This document shows positions 1-6,838 of a stretch of 14,495 bases of DNA, piece by piece; position 1 is the stretch's first letter; each line of letters starts with the position of its first letter. The notes under the pieces are model-generated. The model did no database searches, had not been told where the DNA came from, and saw nothing but the letters and a program-made list of their open reading frames with translations. This DNA comes from JAVEVF01 sp034005175 (GTDB lineage Bacteria; Actinomycetota; Coriobacteriia; Anaerosomatales; SLCP01), in contig JAVEVF010000045.1 in the NCBI GenBank assembly GCA_034005175.1, forward strand, positions 1-14,495. The letters are read 5' to 3'. The position numbers and the translations under genes were made by a program.

Positions 1-1047
1 ATCCTCGAGACGACGGCCGGTCGCATGGACACCAGCCAGTGTGGGCGTCTCGGCGAGATGAAGGGGGGCTTTGACCAGCTCATCGCCGGTACACAGCAGA
101 TCGAACAAGGCGCCAGCGGGCTGGTGACACTGCTTGATGGGCAGATCGCATACCTGAGCGGGATCATCGGAGGGATCGAAGGACAAGACCTGTCACAGAT
201 CGCGCAGCTTCCCACAGCCCTCGCACAGCTTACTGACGGTGTCACCTCGGCGCGTGATGGAGTGGATGGGCTTGTCGCCCTGCTGGACGGACAGATCGCC
301 TACCTCGACGCCATCGGGTCTTCCAATGAGGCGCTGGAGTCTCGCGCCTGGGCGCTCGCTTCCGCATCTCCCGATGACACCACCACTGCGCTCGCGCAAG
401 GTCTCTCTACGCAAAAGGCGATGATCAGCGGCCTTCGCGATGGAAATTCCGCGATGGGCTTGCCATATGGGTTAACCGATACGCGCGATCGTCTCGCCGA
501 AGTCTCTTCGGGCCTTACGGGCATTGCAGACGCCCTGGGAGGGATTGCGGCAGGGTCGCAGCAGCTTGCCACACTGCCCGCACAGTTCGAGCAGCTCACA
601 GGTGCTTTGAGGGTTCTGCGTGACGGTGGCAGCGTTCAAGGCCAGAAGCTTCCAGGCCTTGTGACTACCCGAGCAGGACTCGCGGGTGTCGCCACCGGCA
701 TTGATGGAGTGGGCTCGGGTCTCGGGTCTGCAGCAGGGGCCCTCGGCCCACTAGCCGAGCTTCCCGCGACCCTTGAGGATCTGCGCTCGGTCCTGCTGGC
801 GCTAAGTGATGGCGGCACGGTGCAAGGGCACGACATCCCGGGCGTATCGATGACGGTCGAGGGCCTTGAGAAGATGTCAGCTGGGCTGGGCGATGGCATC
901 GATGAGATCGAACTGGGCAAGACCACCCTCGATCTGATGGAGAAGACCGCGGATTCCTACACCACATTCCTCGGCATGCCCGAGGGTGCGACGGGCGATG
1001 TCCGCTTCATCTTCAAGCTCGAGGGCGTCGCCAAAGCCGAGCAGTAG
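1..1047 (+). CDS. Repeat-rich probable extracytoplasmic protein, 5' end outside the window
   Basis: The frame is open from base 1 and the first in-window ATG (25) has no clear ribosome binding site, so the gene begins upstream. The visible 348 residues are Gly/Leu/Ala-rich with many L-x-x-G steps, like the xxxLxxG heptad regions of YhgE/Pip-type and MMPL-associated surface proteins. Counting from the ATG at 25, two units contain LLDGQIAYL (residues 36 and 86). Three later units contain LRDG or LSDG followed by a G-x-x-L/I-P-G turn (about 137, 198, 260), a period near 61 residues. The C-terminus (FLGMPEGATGDVRFIFKLEG) contains no membrane helix. Coiled or elongated extracytoplasmic structure is my inference; function is unknown. 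It converges with the next gene, 73 bp away. Confidence 0.75.
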   Translation: MLETTAGRMDTSQCGRLGEMKGGFDQLIAGTQQIEQGASGLVTLLDGQIAYLSGIIGGIEGQDLSQIAQLPTALAQLTDGVTSARDGVDGLVALLDGQIAYLDAIGSSNEALESRAWALASASPDDTTTALAQGLSTQKAMISGLRDGNSAMGLPYGLTDTRDRLAEVSSGLTGIADALGGIAAGSQQLATLPAQFEQLTGALRVLRDGGSVQGQKLPGLVTTRAGLAGVATGIDGVGSGLGSAAGALGPLAELPATLEDLRSVLLALSDGGTVQGHDIPGVSMTVEGLEKMSAGLGDGIDEIELGKTTLDLMEKTADSYTTFLGMPEGATGDVRFIFKLEGVAKAEQ

Positions 1048-1120
1048 CCCCGAGCAGCGCACTCGGCCTCACATACGTGCCGAGAGCGTGAGAACCCGGG
1101 TCGTCCCAGCGTGTGCCGCA

Positions 1121-3439
1121 CTAGCGAAGCGGCTTGAACACTGCGCCTGCGGAGCGTGAAGTGAGCGGTGTCATCGATGGGACGAAGAGGACGGAGACGT
1201 CTTCGCCGAACATGAAGCGCGCCACCTGAGCTGCGTGCTCTCCTACGCTTACGGCGTGGGCGACACAGACCTCGCCGAGCATGTGAACGAGCACGCGAGG
1301 CTCGGGTCGCGTGACGGCGTCCCACACTCCGACCACCTTCCCATCGAGCAAGACCACGGAGGTCGCACGCCCAGCTGCATCGAACACGAACATGCGGCTG
1401 GCATCATCGATGAACAGACCCCGCCGGCGATATCCCATGAGCAGCGGATCGAGGCTCGGCAGGAACGCTATCGACGGGCTCGCGGGAGCCCCCACCGCAG
1501 CAAGCTCATCGATATCGGCAGCATGCACGAGGAACTCCCCGGGAATCCCGCTGAGCGCGATGCGCGCTATCTCGTCGCCGAGAACATCGAGCGCGCGGCG
1601 GGTGCGCTTACGTCCCAGGCCCGTCCACCAGGAGGTGTCCTCGGCGTGCACCGGGCCGAACGCACGGATGTGCGCGCGGACAAGCGCTACGTCCGCCTCA
1701 GGCTCGCGCACCGAGTCGAGGGACACTCCGGGAAGAGCTGTGGCAAGCGAGGTGTAGGTGGCCTTGTGGTCGAGCCAGCCGGTCCGGGGGCGGTCTCGGA
1801 CGAGCGTGCCCTCGGCGTACATCAGGTTCACTGCTGCAGCGACGTCGATCTTCAAGGATACGAGGCGGCGGATCTGTGCACTGGTGAGCGCGGTGTCCGA
1901 GAGCGCATCAAGAATGGCTTCGCGCGCTGGTTCCATCCGCTCGTCGCTAAGACCTCGCGACCGCGCGTATGCACGAGCGTATTCCACCACCGGACCGTTG
2001 GTGGCGGCAAAGATGACAGGCATCATGTCGGTGCGCACCACGTACTCCATGCCGCGCATGCCCCGGATGCATACAAGTGAGCGCCGGTCATACAAAGCCG
2101 AGTCGAGCGCACCGATGGTGAGCGTCGGAAGGCGAGCAGCCAGTGCGAGGTAGGGAATCGACGGCTGCATGAACTGCACGCCGACGACGTCGCCCACCAC
2201 GCTCTCGATGCTTGCAGGCTCCCAAAGCGTTCCGAGATGATGACGTGCGAGCACGCGGGTGACTGCACGCTCGGTGGAAGACGATGGCAGGCTCGTGAGG
2301 TTGAGGCAGGGGGCAGGCTTGCGCTTGCGCGGCGGGATGGCGGCAGAATCGGCCCGTCTGGAACTCGGCAGCGTTTCGACATCCACATCCAAGATCTCGT
2401 CAGTGAGATCGGAGATTCGGGTCAGTGCGATGAGGCAGCGCGCGGTTGCGAAGGGGGAAGCCAGGTGCTTCTGACCGAACGAGAACGCTTCGAATCCCCG
2501 CTGCACCCTGCGGGGTGTGACCGTCCCATCGCTGTCGAAGTTGTACGCGATGAGACAGGCGGCGAGCTCGGCCAGTGAACGACGATCCTCCGAGCGCGCT
2601 TGCGGGTCGCGCCAGACCTCAGGGTAGCGCCCCACGGTGTCCAGCACCCAAAGAGCGTCATACCACGAGCTCGGCCACTTCACGCTCTTGAACTGATAGC
2701 CGTGCCCGAAACTGTAAGGCCGTTCGGCCACTCGCCGCCGCCACACCTCAAGCGGCGTGCGCGCCGCTTCACCGATCTGGGGCGGGCGTTCAGCGGCGGG
2801 CAGGTGCGAGAATGCACGCAAGCCTTCGAGCGTCACCTGCGGACAGACGTCAGATCCTCGGGAGGCGGTGCGGAAGAGCGCGCGCTGCTCGGGGACACAC
2901 TGCCAGCCCCATCCTTGGGGTGTGACGGCGAGATCGGCCGCCATCCGGTCAAGCGCGCGGCGAACCCGGGGATCGTCTGCTCGGCCGAATCTCAGCAAGA
3001 CATCGGTTGTCACGTTGGTGTTACACGCCAGCGACCCGCCTTCTGGCCTGGGGCGGCCACCCTCGTCTTCAAGGGCGCGAAAGCGCCCCCGCGCGTCTTG
3101 CTGCTCGAGCATTTCGTCGAGAAGCACCTCGATGGCATCGAAGTCTCCTCGGCCGATGCCCATGTCTGCCAGAAGGCCCAAACGGTCAGGGAGGAACGTG
3201 AGACGGTGGCGAGCCCCGCCTTGCCCGAGAGGCTCGTCCCAGGTCGGGAGGGAAGCGACGAGACTGCGCACTGCAGGATCATCGACGACAGCGGCGTGGG
3301 CCATGCGCACGGATACCTGGTCATGCGCCATGCCGAGCACACCGGTAAGCGTCGCCCAGACAGCGCAGGCTTCCTCCGATCCCAGTAGCCAGGGGATCGG
3401 ATCGGTGCCGAGGAGCTCGCTGAAGTCGGGACTGGTCAT
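1121..3439 (-). CDS. Alpha/alpha-toroid-like N-terminus fused to AlkZ/YcaQ-like winged-helix (HTH_42) domain
   Basis: Single uninterrupted 772-residue frame. Residues about 385-772 match the HTH_42 winged-helix family that includes the AlkZ/YcaQ DNA glycosylases. Family landmarks are GVQFMQPSIPYLALAARL (420-437), an R-G-M-x-G-M-E-Y-V-V block (462-469 region), FGPVHAEDTSWWTGLG (594-609) and FLPSLDPLLMGYRRR (659-673). Known members excise alkylated bases or unhook interstrand crosslinks. Residues about 14-345 are helical, with W/G-rich repeats (GWGWQC, CNTNVTTDVLLRFG, KWPSSWYDALWVLD) resembling squalene-cyclase/prenyltransferase-like toroids; a basic Pro/Ser linker (about 355-390) joins the halves. 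AlkZ-like proteins are normally around 350-400 residues, so this is about twice the usual length. The ATG at 3439 has a poor Shine-Dalgarno and lies 33 bp after the PASTA lipoprotein gene, suggesting co-transcription. Substrate is unknown and activity is not assured, because the second Gln of the QxQ motif appears to be Met. Confidence 0.82.
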   Translation of the reverse strand: MTSPDFSELLGTDPIPWLLGSEEACAVWATLTGVLGMAHDQVSVRMAHAAVVDDPAVRSLVASLPTWDEPLGQGGARHRLTFLPDRLGLLADMGIGRGDFDAIEVLLDEMLEQQDARGRFRALEDEGGRPRPEGGSLACNTNVTTDVLLRFGRADDPRVRRALDRMAADLAVTPQGWGWQCVPEQRALFRTASRGSDVCPQVTLEGLRAFSHLPAAERPPQIGEAARTPLEVWRRRVAERPYSFGHGYQFKSVKWPSSWYDALWVLDTVGRYPEVWRDPQARSEDRRSLAELAACLIAYNFDSDGTVTPRRVQRGFEAFSFGQKHLASPFATARCLIALTRISDLTDEILDVDVETLPSSRRADSAAIPPRKRKPAPCLNLTSLPSSSTERAVTRVLARHHLGTLWEPASIESVVGDVVGVQFMQPSIPYLALAARLPTLTIGALDSALYDRRSLVCIRGMRGMEYVVRTDMMPVIFAATNGPVVEYARAYARSRGLSDERMEPAREAILDALSDTALTSAQIRRLVSLKIDVAAAVNLMYAEGTLVRDRPRTGWLDHKATYTSLATALPGVSLDSVREPEADVALVRAHIRAFGPVHAEDTSWWTGLGRKRTRRALDVLGDEIARIALSGIPGEFLVHAADIDELAAVGAPASPSIAFLPSLDPLLMGYRRRGLFIDDASRMFVFDAAGRATSVVLLDGKVVGVWDAVTRPEPRVLVHMLGEVCVAHAVSVGEHAAQVARFMFGEDVSVLFVPSMTPLTSRSAGAVFKPLR

Positions 3440-3472
3440 TGGCGAGCGCGATCGCGCGACACGCGGTGTCGG

Positions 3473-3772
3473 TTACTGCGCAGCAACGACGAGATCGACC
3501 TCGGAGCCACGTGGCGCAGAGACGTTCGCGATGGGGTCTTGCGAGACGATGGTGCCGGCCGGCAACGCCTCCGATGTCTCAGCGATCACCTCGCCGACTG
3601 CGTAGCCCGCATCGGCAATTGTTGCACGGGCATCGGCCTCGGCCAGGCCGACGACGTCAGGCACGACGCTGTGAAGCCCATCAGCCCCACCGCTGCTTCG
3701 AGATTGAAGGCTGCACGCCGTAAGAGCGAGCACGAGCATGGCGAGTGTCAGAATGTGTATCGGACGCTTCAC
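3473..3772 (-). CDS. PASTA-domain lipoprotein
   Basis: 99 residues. The start is taken at the GTG at 3772 rather than the upstream ATG at 3829, because a perfect AGGAGG lies 7 nt before it and the protein then begins with a standard lipoprotein signal. That signal is MKRP, a hydrophobic stretch (5-19) and the lipobox LTAC with Cys20. After a Ser/Gly-rich linker comes one PASTA-like domain (about 34-99): VPDVVGLAEADARATIADAG, then VSQDPIANVSAPRGSEVDLVV. PASTA domains occur in penicillin-binding proteins and Stk1/PknB kinases, where they bind peptidoglycan fragments or act as spacers. A single lipid-anchored copy probably sits on the outer face of the membrane. It lies between the adenine deaminase and glycosylase-like genes on the same strand. 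Its role is not known. Confidence 0.85.
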   Translation of the reverse strand: MKRPIHILTLAMLVLALTACSLQSRSSGGADGLHSVVPDVVGLAEADARATIADAGYAVGEVIAETSEALPAGTIVSQDPIANVSAPRGSEVDLVVAAQ

Positions 3773-3779
3773 GGATTCT

Positions 3780-3785
3780 CCTCCT
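3780..3785 (-). promoter_or_regulatory. Shine-Dalgarno deciding the PASTA lipoprotein start
   Basis: On the minus strand this reads AGGAGG, 7 nt before the GTG at 3770-3772. It sets the lipoprotein start 19 codons downstream of the longest possible ATG, which would have placed a charged extension before the signal peptide. Confidence 0.8.
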
Positions 3786-3824
3786 GTCGCGACCCTTCCG
3801 GCTATTGTCCGCGGTACCTCTCCA

Positions 3825-3883
3825 ATCACTCGGCCATGTCAGCCCCAACGCACGTGTGCCGCACGTTCATGCTACCGAGTGAT
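3825..3883. repeat. 9-bp inverted repeat just after the adenine deaminase stop codon
   Basis: ATCACTCGG (3825-3833) and CCGAGTGAT (3875-3883) are exact inverted copies around 41 nt. The loop holds a second short hairpin (ACGTG 3852-3856, CACGT 3862-3866). The right arm touches the stop codon of the deaminase gene. There is no T-run, so it could be a 3'-end RNA structure or a protein-binding dyad upstream of the lipoprotein gene. The sequence alone does not decide between these. Confidence 0.4.
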
Positions 3884-4909
3884 CTACGTCTGCGCGAAGA
3901 ACGCATCCACCTCCGTCAGACGCGCCTCGATCTCGCCTGCCGGCAGGAACGAGGCTTCAAACGAGTTGCGTGCGAGAGTGTGGAGATGTTCGCGCGTGAG
4001 GCCGAGCTGTTCGATGGCAGCCCGGTAGTTCTCCAACACATAGCCGCCGAAGTACGCGGGATCGTCCGAGTTGACGGTTGCCACGATGCCGGCTTCCAGC
4101 ATGTCGCGCAACGGGTGGGCAGCGACCGATTCAAACCCACCGAGGCGTACATTGGAAAGCGGGCACACCGTGAGGGGCACGCGGTCGGCCACGAGGCGGC
4201 GCACCAGGCCCGGGTCGGACATGGCGGCAACGCCGTGGTCGATGCGTGCGACGTGCAGCAGGTCCAGAGTCCGACGCACGCAATCAGCGTCGCCTTCCTC
4301 GCCCGCATGTGCCACCACCTCGAACCCTTCAGAGCGTGCAAGGTCGAAGACGCCTACGAACTTCTCGGGTGGGTTTCCCACCTCGGCTGAGTCAAGCCCT
4401 ATCGCGGTGATCACGCCTCTGTACGGAAGCGCGTCGCCGAGCGCCTGAATGCCGTCGGCTGCTGGCAGGTCACGCAGCAGACACATTATGAGACGCCACG
4501 AGATGGAGAGGTCGCGCTCGCCTTCGCGCAGGGCTGACACGATGCCCTCGGCGATGTCATCGAAGGCGACGCCTCTCCGTGTGTGCACCTGCGGGTCGAA
4601 GAACGGTTCGACATGGCGCACCCCATCTGCCGCCGCACGCTTGAGATAGGCCGCGGTGAGATCGCGGAAGTCGGCTGGAGTGCGAAGGACCGAGGTGCTT
4701 TCATAGTAGATGTCGAGAAAGCTTTGAAGGTCGGTGAACTCGTAGGCTGCGCGCGCCTCCTCGGCAGAGGCGAAGCGCGTCTTGACCTTGTTGCGCTCGG
4801 CAAGCTCAAGCATCATCTCAGGCTCAAGCGTGCCCTCCAGATGCAGGTGCAGCTCGGCTTTTGGCATACGCCGCGCGAGGTCGACAAGGGCGGTGATATC
4901 GTCGGCCAT
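3884..4909 (-). CDS. Adenine deaminase of the adenosine deaminase family
   Basis: 341 residues, starting at the ATG at 4909, which follows a GGGAG-type ribosome binding site. An ATG at 4963 would add 18 unconserved residues. Metal and catalytic motifs of the zinc-dependent family are all present: HLHLEG (His21, His23), VAHAGEE (His201, Glu204), DHG (His225) and SDDP (Asp282, Asp283). Several segments favour the adenine-specific subgroup (Aah1 / bacterial type-2-like) over true adenosine deaminases: LEGTLEPEMMLELAERN, the FLDIYYESTSVLRT region, EPFFDPQVHTRRGVAF and SDDPAYFGGYV. The expected reaction is adenine plus water to hypoxanthine plus ammonia, in cytoplasmic purine salvage. It is divergent from arginine deiminase and upstream of the PASTA lipoprotein on the same strand. 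Family assignment is firm; substrate preference is inferred from motif resemblance. Confidence 0.9.
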   Translation of the reverse strand: MADDITALVDLARRMPKAELHLHLEGTLEPEMMLELAERNKVKTRFASAEEARAAYEFTDLQSFLDIYYESTSVLRTPADFRDLTAAYLKRAAADGVRHVEPFFDPQVHTRRGVAFDDIAEGIVSALREGERDLSISWRLIMCLLRDLPAADGIQALGDALPYRGVITAIGLDSAEVGNPPEKFVGVFDLARSEGFEVVAHAGEEGDADCVRRTLDLLHVARIDHGVAAMSDPGLVRRLVADRVPLTVCPLSNVRLGGFESVAAHPLRDMLEAGIVATVNSDDPAYFGGYVLENYRAAIEQLGLTREHLHTLARNSFEASFLPAGEIEARLTEVDAFFAQT

Positions 4910-5152
4910 CGGTGATGCTCCCTCCCTCGGCAACGACTGTCCATGACGGCTCACACCGAACACCCATGGTTGTCGCTTCTACATTGTGCACTATGAAACA
5001 CGCTCATGCGCTCCGCTCTCGGCGGCCCAGGCTTTTCGATGACTCTCGTTGACTTTGGGGTATTCGTTCCCAATGTGCCCGCTGCGCATGTGGCGAGGGC
5101 CATGGTGACGTAGCGAGAGTGCGGAGAGCTGCCACGGGATACGGAGCCCATC

Positions 5153-5161
5153 TGTTAGGCT
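5153..5161 (+). promoter_or_regulatory. Possible extended -10 for arginine deiminase
   Basis: TGTTAGGCT fits an extended -10 (TG-N-TAnnnT) and would start transcription about 25-30 nt before the arginine deiminase ATG. No matching -35 is seen. Further up, TTGACT (5049-5054) is followed by a weak CAATGT 16 nt later. A small dyad, TTGGG/CCCAA (5055-5073), lies between those two boxes. The rest of the 4910-5194 gap shows nothing I can name. Confidence 0.25.
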
Positions 5162-5194
5162 TTAGGCGACAGGAATCTGCAGGGAGGCGAGCGC

Positions 5195-6463
5195 ATGGGA
5201 CCTATCGGTGTGCACTCTGAGGTCGGCAGGTTGCGCACGGTGCTCGTGCACCGGCCGGGCCGCGCGCTCGAGCGACTGACGCCGCACAACCGCGAGTCGT
5301 TCCTGTTCGATGAGATCGTGTGGGTGGAGCGCGCACAGCGCGAACACGACTACTTCGTTGAGGTGATGCGTGAGCGCGGCGTTGAGGTCCTGTACCTCCA
5401 CCAGCTGCTGTCAGAGGCGATAGACGCCTCGCAAGATGCCCGCGAGGACCTCGTGGCGCGTGCGGTGTCTCCCTACACCGTGGGGCCCTCGCTCGTGCAA
5501 GACTTGCGCAAGTATCTGCTCGATCTTCCTGCAGATCGTCTGGCCGATGCGGTCGTCGGGGGCCTGCTCATCAGCGAGGTCGACGGTCTCGACCCTGCCG
5601 AGCTCGCACGGTACTCGCTGGGTGCCGTTCTCACCGACGAGGATGGGTTCGTCCTGCCACCGCTGCCCAATACCATGTTCACGCGTGATTCCTCGGCGTG
5701 GCTCTACGACGGCGTTGTCCTGCCACCGCTGTTCTGGCATGCCAGGCGGCTCGAAGTGGTGAACACCTCGACCGTCTACCGGTACCATCCGCGCTTCGCC
5801 GAGGCGGACTTTCGCTTCTGGTACCCGCCGGATGGCGATGCCGAGCGGTTCGCGGTGGAAGATCTCGGCCAAGGGATCTCGCTCGAGGGCGGCGACATCA
5901 TGCCGATCGGCAACAAATGCGTGCTCGTCGGCATCGGTGAGCGCTCGACGGTGCGTATGGTGGAACACATCGCGCACTCGCTCTTCGCACCTGGCAGCGC
6001 CGACCGTGTAATCGCCTGTCGGCTCCCACGGTATCGCGGGTACATGCATCTCGACACGGTGATGACCTTCGTTGACCATGATGCTGTCACAATGTACCCA
6101 TCCGTGATCGACCAGATGAAGGTCTACAGCGTGCGTCCTGGCAAGCGTGATGGCGCATTTGAGATCACCGAGGAACAGGGGCTTCTCGAAGCCGTGGCAG
6201 ACGCTCTTGGCGTGCCACAGATACGCGCTATCCCCACGGGCGGCGACAGCTTCCAGGCCGCGCGCGAGCAGTGGGATGATGCCAACAACGTGGTGGCCAT
6301 CGAGCCGGGTGTGGTCGTGGGCTACTCCAAGAACACGGCCACGAACGCAGCCTTGCGGGAGGCGGGGGTCGAAGTCATCGAGATCGAGGGCTCCGAGCTC
6401 GGCAAAGGCCGAGGTGGATGCCACTGCATGACCTGTCCTATCTCACGAGATGCGATTGACTGA
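5195..6463 (+). CDS. arcA: Arginine deiminase
   Basis: 422 residues, close to the usual 400-420. It hydrolyses L-arginine to L-citrulline and ammonia, the first step of the ADI pathway, which yields ATP and buffers acid. The guanidine-modifying fold motifs are in order: HRPGRALERLTP (19-30), FTRDSS (Asp165), EGGD (Glu231-Asp234), the MHLDT block (His285, Asp287), NNVVAIEPGVVVGYSKN, and the nucleophile segment GGCHCMTCP, with Cys411 immediately before Met. The usual residue before the catalytic pair is Pro; here it is Cys, so the loop has three cysteines (409, 411, 414). The ATG follows GGGAGG at a 7-nt spacing. No ornithine carbamoyltransferase, carbamate kinase or antiporter gene lies nearby, so the rest of the pathway must be encoded elsewhere or the enzyme works alone. 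A small beta-grasp gene follows 62 bp downstream. Confidence 0.96.
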   Translation: MGPIGVHSEVGRLRTVLVHRPGRALERLTPHNRESFLFDEIVWVERAQREHDYFVEVMRERGVEVLYLHQLLSEAIDASQDAREDLVARAVSPYTVGPSLVQDLRKYLLDLPADRLADAVVGGLLISEVDGLDPAELARYSLGAVLTDEDGFVLPPLPNTMFTRDSSAWLYDGVVLPPLFWHARRLEVVNTSTVYRYHPRFAEADFRFWYPPDGDAERFAVEDLGQGISLEGGDIMPIGNKCVLVGIGERSTVRMVEHIAHSLFAPGSADRVIACRLPRYRGYMHLDTVMTFVDHDAVTMYPSVIDQMKVYSVRPGKRDGAFEITEEQGLLEAVADALGVPQIRAIPTGGDSFQAAREQWDDANNVVAIEPGVVVGYSKNTATNAALREAGVEVIEIEGSELGKGRGGCHCMTCPISRDAID

Positions 6464-6525
6464 GTGTTGCCGGCCAACGCCTGCCCGAGCGCAGACTGAG
6501 GTCGGTGATGTGAGAGCGAGGTCTC

Positions 6526-6837
6526 ATGGCCGAGGGAGCCGCCACCATCCGGATGTTCGGGCTGCTGCATTCACTGCGGCAGGAGCGGGGTCTGCCCTCG
6601 GTGGTCGAGATCGAAATCCCACCAGAAGGCATCTCGGCACGCCAGATCGCACTCGACCTCGAACTGCCTGTCGATGAGATCGAGGGCGTGTTCTGCAACC
6701 ATGTCGTGCACGACCTCGACTACCGCATCATGCCCGAGGACCGTGTGGCGTTCGTGCCTCCCGGTACGCCGGGGCCTCACCGGTTCTTGCTGGGGCTGTA
6801 CCGGGCTGGCTCGGGAAGTGGCAGCACAGCAGAGTAG
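6526..6837 (+). CDS. Small beta-grasp (ubiquitin/MoaD/ThiS-like) protein
   Basis: 103 residues. The order of elements fits a beta-grasp fold: a first strand pair (about 7-30), then the helix ISARQIALDLELPVDEI (about 36-52), VFCNHVVHDLDYRI and EDRVAFVPPGTPG. The ELPVDEIEGVFCNHVVHDLDYRIMPEDRVAF region resembles the ubiquitin-like domains attached to Mut7-C RNases and ThiS/MoaD proteins. No C-terminal Gly-Gly is present: the chain continues through HRFLLGLYRAG to a Ser/Gly-rich end. Sulfur-carrier activity by terminal thiocarboxylate is therefore unlikely. The ATG has GCGAGG 4 nt upstream, a short spacing. It probably shares a transcript with arginine deiminase. Its stop is one nucleotide from the stop of the convergent sensor kinase. 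Function unknown. Confidence 0.75.
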   Translation: MAEGAATIRMFGLLHSLRQERGLPSVVEIEIPPEGISARQIALDLELPVDEIEGVFCNHVVHDLDYRIMPEDRVAFVPPGTPGPHRFLLGLYRAGSGSGSTAE

Positions 6838-6838
6838 G

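Noticed and set aside
1062..1084. CTCGGC/GCCGAG inverted repeat between the two convergent genes as a bidirectional terminator
   Set aside because: Only 6 bp with an 11-nt loop and no T-run on either strand; too weak to call.
1235..2080. Long + strand frames (also 2600-3388 and 2757-3605) across the glycosylase-like gene
   Set aside because: They are shadows of the minus-strand 772-residue frame, with low-complexity Arg/Ser/His-rich products and no start signals.
5055..5073. TTGGG...CCCAA dyad as an arginine-repressor-type operator
   Set aside because: Five-base arms are expected by chance, and the sequence does not resemble an ARG box.
5411..6424. 337-codon open frame antisense to arginine deiminase
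   Set aside because: The + strand encodes an intact enzyme with all catalytic residues, and the antisense product shows no family pattern.
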